A stretch of DNA of 64,000 bases from Rhizobium sp. Q54 (GCA_945907045.1 CAMDSH010000010.1:21894-85893); one strand, 5' to 3'; shown: positions 8,710 through 17,241, numbered from the stretch's first letter. A program made the numbers and translations. Notes: generated by a model from the sequence alone, not told the origin.

Positions 8710-9602
8710 CCCGCCGCTTTCGTCTCGCCCGGAAACGGAAAACTCGCCCAGCCGGGTTTCACCGGGCGAATGGCGATGCCGCCGGCTTCAATTGTCCCGC
8801 CGTTTGCCAGTGCGTCCGCGACGCGGTCGAGGCGCAGCATGGCAAGTCCGCGCCCCGCCGCCGTCGAGCCGAGCGTGCCGACCTGTTTATTGCCGGCCAT
8901 CACCGGAACGCCGGACATCGGCGAGTGATCGTCGTAGGCAATTGGCACGATGCGGGTGCGTGCGTTGGCGCGGTGTTCGATGCGCGAGACGACTTCCTGG
9001 CCGACATAGCAGCCTTTGTCGAAATCGACGCCAGCGAGCTGGTCCATGTCGGTCTCATGCGGGAACGCGGCGCCGTAAATAAAGTCGAGCCCGCCACGCG
9101 GCACGCCGAGCGTGATGCGGTGAGTCTCGTAAATCTGCGCATCGGCCAGCGTGGCGCCGAGATCGGCAGCGGCTTCGGCGGCGAGATTCGGCGGCAGTAT
9201 CACGCGCAGCCCTAATTCCGGCAGGCGCGGATCGGGATAGCAAAGCCCGTATTCGCTTTCACTCTTTCCGCCGCCGCCCCAGGCTGCCATCACGCCGAGC
9301 GCATCGGACAAATCCTCCACCGTCACCTTGGCGCGCAGCTTGTAGAAATTGAGCTTCTCCACCAGCGCGGGCGCCAGCGCGCGCGGGCAATCCAAAAAGA
9401 AGCAGCCTCCGTCGTCAGGTGCGGCTTCGGCGACGATGAAATCCACGATGATCTTGCCCTGCGGGGTCAGCAGGGCGGCAAAGCGCGGCGAGACCGGCGT
9501 CATCGTGCCGATATCGGTGGTGACAAGGCCATTGAGAAACCGCCGGGCGTCGTCGCCGGCGACCTTGACCACGCCGCGTTCGGTAAGAAGCGCTGCCTGC
9601 AT
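8706..9602 (-). CDS. ygfZ: Folate-binding Fe-S assembly factor YgfZ (CAF17-like)
   Basis: A 298-residue protein with the signature K-G-C-Y-V-G-Q-E near residue 200, where the cysteine is essential in YgfZ. The N-terminus resembles GcvT-type tetrahydrofolate-binding domains. The family helps repair or assemble [4Fe-4S] enzymes such as MiaB. I place the start at ATG 9602, 6 bases after an AAGAGA box; ATG 9608 is the alternative. It heads the ygfZ-tag-HD-phosphatase-thioesterase operon and is divergent from pyrC, with 98 bp between them for both promoters. Confidence 0.9.
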   Translation of the reverse strand: MQAALLTERGVVKVAGDDARRFLNGLVTTDIGTMTPVSPRFAALLTPQGKIIVDFIVAEAAPDDGGCFFLDCPRALAPALVEKLNFYKLRAKVTVEDLSDALGVMAAWGGGGKSESEYGLCYPDPRLPELGLRVILPPNLAAEAAADLGATLADAQIYETHRITLGVPRGGLDFIYGAAFPHETDMDQLAGVDFDKGCYVGQEVVSRIEHRANARTRIVPIAYDDHSPMSGVPVMAGNKQVGTLGSTAAGRGLAMLRLDRVADALANGGTIEAGGIAIRPVKPGWASFPFPGETKAAG

Positions 9603-9700
9603 GTGCATTCTCTTGTTGGTAAACCTCTTGCCAGAAGTCACGCCGAAACGTAAGCGCTCTCGGGCATGCCTCAAGGGCAATCCGGACAGAAGCGGACTGC

Positions 9701-11041
9701 ATGGCCGAAACCTACGATCTGATCCTCAAGGGCGGAACGCTGGTCAATCATGACGGCGAGGGCGTCCGCGACCTGGGGGTGAAAGGCGGCCGTTTTGCCG
9801 CGATCGGCGATTTGGGCAAAGCGAGCGCAAGCGAGACGATCGATTGCCGTGGGCTGCATTTGCTGCCCGGCGTGATCGACACCCAGGTGCATTTTCGCGA
9901 GCCCGGCCTGACGCATAAAGAGGATCTGGAATCGGGCTCGCTCAGCGCCGTGATGGGCGGCGTGACGGCCGTGTTCGAGATGCCCAACACCGACCCCCTG
10001 ACCATCAGTGCCGAGACGCTCGCCGACAAGGTCAGGCGCGGGCATCACCGCATGCATTGCGATTTTGCTTTCTTTGTCGGGGGCACGCGAGAAAACGTCA
10101 AAGACCTCACCGAGCTGGAGCGTCTGCCCGGCTGCGCCGGCGTCAAAGTGTTCATGGGATCGTCCACCGGCTCGCTGCTGGTCGCCGATGACAAAGGCCT
10201 GCGCGATATCCTCAAGGTCATCCGGCGGCGCGCGTCGTTCCATGCCGAGGACGAGCCGCGCCTGACCGAGCGCAAGAATTTGCGCGTCGAGGGCGATCCG
10301 CGCTCGCACCCCATTTGGCGCGACGAGCAGGCTGCGCTGATCGCGACCGAGCGTCTGGTGCGGATCGCGCACGAGACCGGCGCGCGCGTGCATGTGCTGC
10401 ATATTTCGACCAGGCAGGAAATGGAATTTCTGGCCGGTCACAAGGATGTCGCGTCGGTGGAAACGACGCCGCATCATCTCACGCTGGAAGCGCCCGGCTG
10501 TTACGAACGCCTCGGCACCCGGGCGCAGATGAATCCCCCGGTGCGCGACGCCGCGCACAAGGCCGGTATCTGGCACGGTATCGGCAACGGGGTTGTCGAT
10601 GTGCTCGGCTCCGATCATGCTCCGCATATGCGCGAGGAAAAGGCCAAGCCCTATCCGGCCAGCCCGTCCGGCATGACCGGCGTGCAGACGCTGGTCCCCG
10701 TCATGCTTGACCACGTCCATGCCGGGCGGCTTTCACTCCTGCGCTTAGTCGATCTCACCAGCGCCGGTCCGGCGCGATTGTTCGGCATCGCCGGCAAGGG
10801 GCGCATTGCTGTTGGCTATGACGCCGACCTTACTGTGGTCGATCTCAAGCGGCGCGAGACCATCACCGATCGCTGGGTGGCCTCGCGCGCGGGGTGGACA
10901 CCTTATGACGGGATGAAAGTTACGGGTTGGCCGGTGGGGACTTTCATCCGCGGCCACAAGGCGATGTGGCAAGGCGAACTCGTCGCGCCGGCGCAAGGCG
11001 AGCGCGTGCGTTTTCTGGAAACGCTCGCAAATGGAACTTGA
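9701..11041 (+). CDS. pyrC: Dihydroorotase (class I)
   Basis: A 446-residue amidohydrolase that closes N-carbamoyl-aspartate to dihydroorotate in pyrimidine synthesis. Zinc-site and catalytic elements are in order: DTQVHFREPG (HxH), the lysine in GVKVFMGSSTG, FHAEDEPR, VLHIST and GSDHAPH (catalytic Asp). EMPNTDP is the substrate arginine/asparagine loop region. The length and motifs fit the class I, PyrC/AllB-type enzymes common in alphaproteobacteria; allantoinase is unlikely given the FREPG and SSTGSLL elements. No pyrB lies next to it in this window. Confidence 0.93.
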   Translation: MAETYDLILKGGTLVNHDGEGVRDLGVKGGRFAAIGDLGKASASETIDCRGLHLLPGVIDTQVHFREPGLTHKEDLESGSLSAVMGGVTAVFEMPNTDPLTISAETLADKVRRGHHRMHCDFAFFVGGTRENVKDLTELERLPGCAGVKVFMGSSTGSLLVADDKGLRDILKVIRRRASFHAEDEPRLTERKNLRVEGDPRSHPIWRDEQAALIATERLVRIAHETGARVHVLHISTRQEMEFLAGHKDVASVETTPHHLTLEAPGCYERLGTRAQMNPPVRDAAHKAGIWHGIGNGVVDVLGSDHAPHMREEKAKPYPASPSGMTGVQTLVPVMLDHVHAGRLSLLRLVDLTSAGPARLFGIAGKGRIAVGYDADLTVVDLKRRETITDRWVASRAGWTPYDGMKVTGWPVGTFIRGHKAMWQGELVAPAQGERVRFLETLANGT

Positions 11042-11226
11042 GTAATTCAACTTAGCGAATGTATGTGGCCGGGTTTTTACGGCTTCGTTACACCGCAAGT
11101 GTAACCAGTTTTCCCCAGTCCATTTTCCAACCCGCGGTCTGTGGAATTGATAATACCTCCCGAGTGTTTATCACCAGTGCGGGGGCCACCGTCCTCGCCG
11201 GGCTAGCCAGGACGGGGTAATGGGGA

Positions 11227-11970
11227 ATGAGTGGCGATCTGATTTCACTGCGCATGTTGATTGCATCCGGCTCGCAGCCGGAGCGCGATCTATGGCGTCA
11301 GGGATCCGGCTTGGCCTCGGTGCCGATAGAGATTGTCGAGGCCGATTCAGCCGCCGCCGCCCGCACGCAGCTCATGCGCGGCAGCATCGACATCGCCGTT
11401 ATCGATTCCGGACTGCCCGACGCCGCCACGATTACCAAGACCTCGCGCGCGTTGACGCCGAGCCCATTCGTGGTTGCCGCTGCGCCCGCGAATAACGTCC
11501 CCGCCGGACGCGTGGAAGACGCCGATGGCGTGATTGCAAAGCCGGCCAGCGTCGAAGAGGCGCGCGATCAGGTCGAGCGTTTCATCCGCGTGAAAGTGGC
11601 GACACGGGTGCTGGTCGTCGATGACTCAGGCACGATGCGCAGCATCGTGCGGAAGATTTTGTCGGGTAGCCGTTACGCTCTGGAAATTTCCGAAGCCGAA
11701 GAAGGCATCGCGGCGCTGGCGCAGATGAAGACCGGGAATTTCGATCTGGTAATGCTCGACTACAACATGCCGGGCCTCAACGGCATCGAGACCCTGGCGG
11801 AGATCAAACGCGAGAACTCCCGCGTCGCGGTGGTGTTGATGACATCGACCTTGGACGACGCCATCGCCGATCGCGCGCGCGCGGCGGGTGCTGCTGCGTT
11901 CCTGAAGAAGCCGTTTTTTCCGAAGGATATCGACGCGGTGCTGGAGCGTTTTTACGGCCTGCACAAATAG
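11227..11970 (+). CDS. Response regulator with degenerate plus intact receiver domains
   Basis: A 247-residue protein with two receiver-like halves and no DNA-binding output domain. The second half is a normal receiver: VLVVDDSGTM acid pair, phospho-acceptor Asp178 in LDYNMPG, MTST and KKPFF. The first half keeps an Asp in AVIDSGLP and a Lys in IAKPAS, but its N-terminal strand lacks the acidic pair (LIASGSQPE), so it is probably not phosphorylated normally. The C-terminal receiver resembles CheY-like single-domain regulators. No histidine kinase gene is adjacent. The GTG/ATG context is ambiguous, but ATG 11227 gives full-length fold 1. Confidence 0.82.
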   Translation: MSGDLISLRMLIASGSQPERDLWRQGSGLASVPIEIVEADSAAAARTQLMRGSIDIAVIDSGLPDAATITKTSRALTPSPFVVAAAPANNVPAGRVEDADGVIAKPASVEEARDQVERFIRVKVATRVLVVDDSGTMRSIVRKILSGSRYALEISEAEEGIAALAQMKTGNFDLVMLDYNMPGLNGIETLAEIKRENSRVAVVLMTSTLDDAIADRARAAGAAAFLKKPFFPKDIDAVLERFYGLHK

Positions 11971-12018
11971 TGCGAAAGCGCCGGATTAAAAACCAATATT
12001 GAAAAAGTGGAAGACTTT

Positions 12019-12037
12019 GCGGGATACGCGATCCCGC
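12019..12037. terminator. Hairpin between convergent genes
   Basis: A perfect 7-bp stem (GCGGGAT / ATCCCGC) with a 5-base loop between the response regulator stop (11970) and the end of the minus-strand gene at 12049. On the plus strand it is followed by GGGTATTTTCTT, a moderate T-rich tail, so it may terminate the response regulator transcript. Confidence 0.5.
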
Positions 12038-12048
12038 CGGGTATTTTC

Positions 12049-12276
12049 TTACTGCCGTTGCTGCTCGAGCGAGAATTCGCCGTTGCGAATGCGCGCGCCG
12101 AGGCCCTCGGCGAAAGTGGCGGCAGCATCCTCGCCGTAAGTTGTGACGAACTCGGCGAAAGCGCTGAACAGGCAGGCCTGCGCGAGGCAGTCGCCATCGA
12201 TCCCGTCGAGCCGGGCTTCCGCCCAGGCTTCCTGCAGATAGCCCAGAGCCACTCGCTTCTGCTCCAGGTCGGGCAT
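12049..12276 (-). CDS. Small conserved protein of unknown function
   Basis: A 75-residue acidic, helical protein beginning MPDLEQKRVALGYLQEAW. The frame stays open far upstream (to 12552) but the extra part is not protein-like and overlaps the next gene. A GTG at 12306 could add ten residues; no start has a strong ribosome binding site, so the N-terminus is uncertain. The core (DGIDGDCLAQACLFSAFAEFV and a GLGARIRNGEFS tail) looks conserved in Bradyrhizobium-type genomes. The role is unknown. Confidence 0.6.
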   Translation of the reverse strand: MPDLEQKRVALGYLQEAWAEARLDGIDGDCLAQACLFSAFAEFVTTYGEDAAATFAEGLGARIRNGEFSLEQQRQ

Positions 12277-12427
12277 TTGCCCGCGTGGTTGGATCGTGCT
12301 CGTCACGAAAACACTTTCAAAAACGGCGTTGTTCGACGCCCCCAAATTAAGCAGGACGTTAGCATGCGCCCATGCGCCGCCTAGGGCGCACATGGGAGAA
12401 AGGTTAATAACGGCGGGGTATTTGACG

Positions 12428-12805
12428 TTAATTGGCGTAGCGGGCGGTGATTTCGCGCGAGATTTTAGCGCCCTCGTCGAGGTAGCGGCGGATGGCGAAA
12501 TCGGCCGCCGGTGTGCAGGTACGGTAGGTCTGCTGAAACCCGCGATAACCACGATTGAAGCTCGCGACGATGAGGGCGCGCCGTGCGCCGTTCGGGGCCT
12601 CGGCCTCGATCAGCGATTGCATTTCGTTGCGCCACTTCGCGCCTTCGTTGGCCCCGCAGATTCCACGCAGGTAATGCAGCGCGCCCATGATCTCCGCCAG
12701 GCGCTGCAACTCGCCATCGAACGGCGCGGGGCCGCCTTCGATCGCGCGCGCAGGAGTTGCGAGCGACGACAACAGAAGCGTGAGGATCAATGTGCGTTTG
12801 AACAT
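12428..12805 (-). CDS. TIGR02301-family exported protein
   Basis: A 125-residue protein with a signal peptide (MFKRTLILTLLLSSLATPARA, cleaved near 21). The mature region LHYLRGICGANEGAKWRNEM...SFNRGYRGFQQTYRTC matches my recollection of the uncharacterised alphaproteobacterial family TIGR02301, with two conserved cysteines likely forming a disulfide. The start at 12805 is the only one giving a complete signal peptide. It is placed 61 bp downstream of the Nudix gene on the same strand. The function is unknown. Confidence 0.8.
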   Translation of the reverse strand: MFKRTLILTLLLSSLATPARAIEGGPAPFDGELQRLAEIMGALHYLRGICGANEGAKWRNEMQSLIEAEAPNGARRALIVASFNRGYRGFQQTYRTCTPAADFAIRRYLDEGAKISREITARYAN

Positions 12806-12866
12806 GACTGGCCGTGATATGCGCCCGCGAAAGCGCGGCTGCAAGCCGTCGCTGCGATGCTTTTCG

Positions 12867-13313
12867 TCATGACCTTAAACGCTCAAATGCCGCAGCGACG
12901 ATCTCGGCCAGACCTTCGGTTGTCTTTAGTCCGGCAAGTTCATGCGGATGCAGCCAGTTGGCCTCCGACAATTCCTCGCTCAGCACGGGCTCTCCGGCAA
13001 TCCAGCGCGAGGCAAAGCACAGAACCACGAAATGCCGCGAAACCCGGTTGTCCCCGTCGCGCACGATCACTTCGCGGTGGCCGGCGAGCGCAACCGGCTC
13101 GATGGTGAGCGCGGTTTCCTCGCGCACCTCGCGCATGACCGCCTGCGTAAGCGTCTCTCCCGTTTCCACCGCGCCGCCCGGCAGCGTGTAGATGCCTTGC
13201 GCGGGCTGACGGGCGCGCCGGACCACCAGCACCTTGCCGTCGCGAACGATGGCGGCGCTGACCGCGAGATAAGGCCGGCCGGGATAGGCGCGCGGATCGT
13301 CAGGCGCGCTCAA
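12867..13313 (-). CDS. Nudix hydrolase
   Basis: A 148-residue protein with a complete Nudix box, GGAVETGETLTQAVMREVRE followed by ET (G-x5-E-x7-R-E-U-x-E-E pattern), which binds Mg2+ and cleaves nucleoside diphosphates linked to another group. The preceding strand PYLAVSAAIVRDGKVLVVRR is typical of ADP-ribose/NADH-type Nudix enzymes. The likely start is a TTG that overlaps the stop of the upstream gene as TTGA, the only initiation codon before the domain. This implies translational coupling with the 13310-13852 gene. Confidence 0.85.
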   Translation of the reverse strand: MSAPDDPRAYPGRPYLAVSAAIVRDGKVLVVRRARQPAQGIYTLPGGAVETGETLTQAVMREVREETALTIEPVALAGHREVIVRDGDNRVSRHFVVLCFASRWIAGEPVLSEELSEANWLHPHELAGLKTTEGLAEIVAAAFERLRS

Positions 13314-13852
13314 TGTTTCAGCAATCCGTCGACCACGGCCTGCGGCACGGCGGGGTGCGCGGCATCGATGCCGGTCTCGCCGTTGATGGCGGCGCCGGCG
13401 CGTGCGATCAGCGGCTTGAGCCAGGCCACTGCACGGGAGGCCAGCATCTGCATTCCGCTCGGCGGCAGGCCGGAGCGCATCGCGCCGCGCGTCGCTTCCA
13501 GCACGGCGGTCATGGTGTCGGCGATTGAATCGAGCGAATGACGCGCGGCCGGATCGGCGGAGTTGTACGCCGTGATTGCGATCTGGCGATCCTTGAAGCG
13601 CGAGGCGGAAAAATGCTCGCTGTAGCTCATCGGCTGCCAGGCGAGAAAATCCTGCAGGCATTCGGGACACGATGAGACCATCTCCAGCAGCATGATCGCT
13701 TCATTGAAGTGATTGAGATAGTCGGTGGCGAGCCCGGTCTCCGGGTTGATGTTGGCTTGCGCAAGGCGAGCGGAACTGATCGATGCTTCATCGCCGGAAA
13801 TATCTTCCGCCGGCTTGGCAGCCTGTACGCTCGCTGGATTCTGGACGCTCAT
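13310..13852 (-). CDS. Conserved hypothetical protein coupled to Nudix gene
   Basis: A 180-residue, largely alpha-helical soluble protein. The start ATG 13852 has a GAGG box four bases upstream. It contains DYLNHFNEAIMLLEMVSSCPECLQDF with a C-P-E-C pair, and later a hydrophobic helix. No domain is recognised. It is divergent from the HMCES-type gene, with 93 bp between starts, and its stop codon is shared with the TTG start of the Nudix hydrolase, so the two are co-expressed. Confidence 0.7.
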   Translation of the reverse strand: MSVQNPASVQAAKPAEDISGDEASISSARLAQANINPETGLATDYLNHFNEAIMLLEMVSSCPECLQDFLAWQPMSYSEHFSASRFKDRQIAITAYNSADPAARHSLDSIADTMTAVLEATRGAMRSGLPPSGMQMLASRAVAWLKPLIARAGAAINGETGIDAAHPAVPQAVVDGLLKH

Positions 13853-13945
13853 CGGGCCTCGGATCTGGTGGGGAAAACGTATAGCCGCAGTGTTATCGGC
13901 TATGGTTAAAGGCTGATTAAGCGGGCAACAGATCGCTCTGATCAT

Positions 13946-14695
13946 ATGTGTGGACGTTACATTCTCATCTCGTCGCCGGAAGCGATCCGGGCGCTATTTG
14001 CCTACCTGGAGCAGCCGAATTTTCCTCCGCGTTACAACGTGGCGCCGTCGCAGCCGGTACCCGTCGTTCGCATCGTCGAAGGCAAGCGCCACTTCGCGCT
14101 GGTGCGCTGGGGCCTGCTGCCCTCCTGGGTGAAAGACCCGAAGACCTTCGCGCTGCTGATCAACGCGCGCGGCGAAACGGCGGGCGAGAAGCCGGCCTTC
14201 CGCGCGGCCCTGCGGCGGCGGCGATGTTTGTTTCCCGCCGACGGCTTTTACGAATGGAAAAAAGACGGCGAGCGCAAGCGGCCGCATCTCATCCGGCCAA
14301 AATCGGGCGGGCCAATCGCCTTCGCGGGGTTATGGGAAACCTGGACCGGGCCGAACGGCGAGGAAATGGAAACCGCGGCCATCGTCACCACGGCGGCGAA
14401 CCGCACGCTGGCGCCGATTTATGACCGGATGCCGGTCATCGTGCCGCCGGAGGGATTCGATCTCTGGCTCGACTGCGCCAAGGTAGACGCGGAAACCGCC
14501 TCCGCCCTGATCGCGCCAGCGCCGGAAAATTTGCTGGAGGCTTATGAAATTTCCACCGCGGTCAACCGCGTCGCCAACGATTCACCGGCGCTGCTCGAGC
14601 CCAGCACTGCCGTGTCGGAACCTGAAGCGGAAAAGCCGCGCCCGAAGCGCCGCGCCAAAACCAAGAAGGACGACGGTCAGGCCCCGTTGCTTTGA
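13946..14695 (+). CDS. SRAP (HMCES/YedK) family abasic-site protein
   Basis: A 249-residue SRAP protein. After Met removal, Cys2 (MCGRYI) would be the residue that covalently traps abasic sites in single-stranded DNA. RYNVAPSQPV, LINARGE (Asn73) and DGFYEWKK (Glu103) are the other conserved blocks. The position equivalent to E. coli YedK His160, normally IHDRMP/IHDRRP, reads IYDRMP here (Tyr159). The C-terminal ~35 residues are Pro/Lys/Arg-rich and probably disordered. It is a monocistronic gene, divergent from the 13852 gene. Confidence 0.9.
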   Translation: MCGRYILISSPEAIRALFAYLEQPNFPPRYNVAPSQPVPVVRIVEGKRHFALVRWGLLPSWVKDPKTFALLINARGETAGEKPAFRAALRRRRCLFPADGFYEWKKDGERKRPHLIRPKSGGPIAFAGLWETWTGPNGEEMETAAIVTTAANRTLAPIYDRMPVIVPPEGFDLWLDCAKVDAETASALIAPAPENLLEAYEISTAVNRVANDSPALLEPSTAVSEPEAEKPRPKRRAKTKKDDGQAPLL

Positions 14696-14699
14696 GCGG

Positions 14700-16124
14700 C
14701 TAGAGCATCTTGCCCGGATTGAGAATGTTCTTCGGGTCGAGCGTGCGCTTGAACGCGCGCATCATCTCCAGCGCGACCGGGTCTTTCACTTTTTTCAAGG
14801 TCTCGCGCTTGAGCTTGCCGATGCCGTGCTCGGCGGAGAATGAGCCGTGATATTTCATCACGACCTTGTCGACCTCGGCGTTCATCGCGCCCCAGCCTGC
14901 GAGAAACCCGGCCGTGTCGGCGCCGATGGGCTGGCTGACGTTGAAATGGATATTGCCGTCGCCGAGATGGCCGAACGGCACGACGCGGCAGCCGGGCACC
15001 ATCGCTTCGCACACTTTGGTCGCGTCGGCGATGAAGTCGGCGACCGCAGCGACCGGCACCGAGATGTCGTGCTTGATCGAGCCGCCTTCCGGCTTCTGCG
15101 ATTCTGTGAGCATGAAGCGCAGATGCCAGAACGCCTTGGCCTGATCGAGACTGGCGGCGATGGTCGCGTCGGTCACGAAGCTGCGTTCGGCGGCTGAGCT
15201 GAGCACGTCTTCCAGTGTCGCGCGCAAGCCCTCGCGCGATTGCGAGGATAACTCCATCAGCACGTACCAGGGATGCACGTTTGCCAGCGGATCGCGCACG
15301 CCATGCGCGTGCCGCAGCGCCATGTCGAGCACGCCGCGCGAGATAAGCTCGAAACTGGTCACCGAGCCGCCGGCGCGCTCGCGCGCAAGATTTAAGAGGC
15401 CAAGCGCGGCGCGCGGGGAGGGGATGCCGGCGAACGCCGTCTCCACCGCGCGCGGGCGCGGAAACAGCTTGAGGGTCGCTGCGGTGATGATGCCGAGCGT
15501 GCCTTCGGCGCCAACGAACAGGTTTTTCAAATCGTAGCCGGTGTTGTCTTTTTTAAGTTTGGAAAGTCCGTTCCATATCCGCCCGTCCGGCAGCGCGACT
15601 TCCAGCCCGATCACCAGATCGCGCGTAATCCCGTAGGCGACGGCAGAGGTGCCGCCGGCATTGGTGGAAAGATTGCCGCCGATCGTGCAGCTGCCCTCGG
15701 CGCCGAGCGAAAGCGGGAACAGCCGGTCCGCGGCGGCGGCGGCTTCCTGGATTTTCGCCAGCACTACGCCGGATTCAACCGTCATGGTGTTCGATGTCGC
15801 ATCGACTTCGCGGATTTTATCGAGCCGCGTTGTCGAGACGATGATCTCGCCATCGTGGGGAATTTGTCCGCCGACGAGGCCGGTGTTGCCGCCCTGCGGC
15901 ACCAGCGGCGTGCCGGTCTCGGTGGCAAGCTTCAGGATGGCCGCGACCTCGTTCACGTTGCCGGGTCGCAGCATCATCGGTGTGCGGCCGTGATACAGCC
16001 CGCGCCCTTCGATCAGTTGCGGCTCCAGCGCCGCCTGATCGGTGACGGCGTATTTATCGCCGACGATCTTCGCGAAGCGGGCGAGCAGTTCGGGTGCGAT
16101 TGGGTGGCGGAGCGGAGAATTCAT
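14700..16124 (-). CDS. FAD-linked 2-hydroxyacid dehydrogenase (GlcD/D2HGDH-like)
   Basis: A 474-residue flavoprotein of the VAO/GlcD superfamily. The N-terminal PCMH FAD domain contains PQGGNTGLVGGQIP and the diphosphate loop GAEGSCTIGGNLSTNAGG; the C-terminal FAD-oxidase domain carries FGHLGDGNIHFNV and SAEHGIGKLKR, whose histidines line the metal/substrate site. The length and pattern fit D-2-hydroxyglutarate/D-lactate dehydrogenases rather than a GlcD subunit with GlcE/GlcF, which are absent. It starts 8 bp after the Sua5/TsaC stop, with an AGAGGA box inside that gene's end, so the two form an operon. Confidence 0.9.
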   Translation of the reverse strand: MNSPLRHPIAPELLARFAKIVGDKYAVTDQAALEPQLIEGRGLYHGRTPMMLRPGNVNEVAAILKLATETGTPLVPQGGNTGLVGGQIPHDGEIIVSTTRLDKIREVDATSNTMTVESGVVLAKIQEAAAAADRLFPLSLGAEGSCTIGGNLSTNAGGTSAVAYGITRDLVIGLEVALPDGRIWNGLSKLKKDNTGYDLKNLFVGAEGTLGIITAATLKLFPRPRAVETAFAGIPSPRAALGLLNLARERAGGSVTSFELISRGVLDMALRHAHGVRDPLANVHPWYVLMELSSQSREGLRATLEDVLSSAAERSFVTDATIAASLDQAKAFWHLRFMLTESQKPEGGSIKHDISVPVAAVADFIADATKVCEAMVPGCRVVPFGHLGDGNIHFNVSQPIGADTAGFLAGWGAMNAEVDKVVMKYHGSFSAEHGIGKLKRETLKKVKDPVALEMMRAFKRTLDPKNILNPGKML

Positions 16125-16132
16125 CGCAAAAA

Positions 16133-17110
16133 TTATCCTCTGGGAGCTGCGGCGCGCGCCAGCCGGTCGTTGATCGCTTCGCCCAAACCCTCGCGCGGCA
16201 CTTTCATTACCGCGATGGCGGGCGCGCCGGATGCATCGAGTGCGCGCAAATGCGAGAACAAATTCGCGGCGGCTTCAACCAGATCGCCGCGCGGCGAGAG
16301 GTTGAGCGTCAGGCTTGCCTGTCCGGCTCCCGGCGCTGGCCCAAAGGCGAGCAAGGCTTCGCCGGCGCGCACGTTCTCGGCGTCGAGTCGCAGTTTTGCC
16401 TTTGGCGCGTAATGCGATGCCAGCATGCCGGGTGCGAGCGGAGCGGCATCTTCCGGCAGGCGTTGTTCGCTCAATGGTTGACCAAGAACACGTTCGATTG
16501 CCTCACGCGCGACACCGCCGGGGCGCAGCCAAGCCGGTTCGCCCAGGCAGGCGACAATGCTGGATTCAACGCCGACCGCGCATGGGCCGCCGTCGATGAC
16601 AAGATCGATGCGCCCGCGCAGGTCAGAGAGCACATGCGCGGCGCTGGTCGGCGAGACGTGGCCGGAACGGTTGGCCGACGGCGCGACGATTGGTTTTGCA
16701 AACGCCAGCAGCAGCTCGCGCGCGACGGGATGCGCGGGCACGCGCACGGCGACGCTGTCGAGCCCGGCGAGCGCCAAATCCGCGAGGCCGCAGTCATCGC
16801 GCTTCGGCAGCACCAAAGTGAGCGGCCCCGGCCAGAACGCAGCAGCGAGCCGTTCGGCGGCGGCATCGAAATGAGCGAGGCGGCGCGCGGCGGCAAGATC
16901 GGGCACATGGGCGATGAGCGGATTGAATGCTGGCCGTCCCTTGGCGGCATAGAGGCGCGCCACAGCCTCGCCGTTGCCGGCATCCGCGCCGAGGCCATAG
17001 ACCGTCTCGGTTGGAAACGCGGCCAGTCCGCCGGCGGCAAGGCAGCGTGCCGCGGCGCCGATGGCCTCGGCATCGGCCTTCAGGACGCGTGTGGTGGGCT
17101 CGGCCGTCAT
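16133..17110 (-). CDS. tsaC: L-threonylcarbamoyladenylate synthase (Sua5/TsaC type)
   Basis: A 325-residue two-domain Sua5-type enzyme that makes threonylcarbamoyl-AMP from Thr, bicarbonate and ATP for the t6A37 modification of ANN-decoding tRNAs. The YrdC domain (about 1-205) has AAFPTETVYGLGADA, KGRPAFNPL and PSANRSGHVSPT; the SPGM(L)ASHYAPK-type block and C-terminal Sua5 domain follow. I start it at ATG 17110. The frame is open to 17254, but that extension is antisense translation of tRNA-Pro and should not be annotated. Confidence 0.92.
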   Translation of the reverse strand: MTAEPTTRVLKADAEAIGAAARCLAAGGLAAFPTETVYGLGADAGNGEAVARLYAAKGRPAFNPLIAHVPDLAAARRLAHFDAAAERLAAAFWPGPLTLVLPKRDDCGLADLALAGLDSVAVRVPAHPVARELLLAFAKPIVAPSANRSGHVSPTSAAHVLSDLRGRIDLVIDGGPCAVGVESSIVACLGEPAWLRPGGVAREAIERVLGQPLSEQRLPEDAAPLAPGMLASHYAPKAKLRLDAENVRAGEALLAFGPAPGAGQASLTLNLSPRGDLVEAAANLFSHLRALDASGAPAIAVMKVPREGLGEAINDRLARAAAPRG

Positions 17111-17123
17111 TCCTGTCCCGTGC

Positions 17124-17151
17124 TTGCGGCTCCAGATAGCCGACGCTATAA
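17124..17151 (+). promoter_or_regulatory. Predicted sigma-70 promoter for tRNA-Pro
   Basis: TTGCGG (17124-17129) and CTATAA (17146-17151) are separated by 16 bases, and the tRNA begins 13 bases after the -10 box. The spacing and position fit a housekeeping promoter. It overlaps the first bases of the divergent tsaC leader. Confidence 0.5.
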
Positions 17152-17164
17152 CGCGCCCTTCAGT

Positions 17165-17241
17165 CGGAGTGTAGCGCAGTCTGGTAGCGCACCACGTTCG
17201 GGACGTGGGGGTCGCAGGTTCAAATCCTGCCACTCCGACCA
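17165..17241 (+). tRNA. tRNA-Pro (anticodon CGG)
   Basis: A 77-base cloverleaf with CCA encoded. Acceptor arms CGGAGTG and CACTCCG pair perfectly. The anticodon stem CCACG/CGTGG encloses loop TTCGGGA, giving anticodon CGG (codon CCG), and the T-arm is GCAGG-TTCAAAT-CCTGC. The D-arm GCGC...GCGC is normal. Confidence 0.97.

Noticed and set aside
12362..12395. Strong hairpin (TGCGCCC/GGGCGCA) between 12276 and 12428
   Set aside because: No T-run on either strand and no clear position relative to a stop; not called a terminator.
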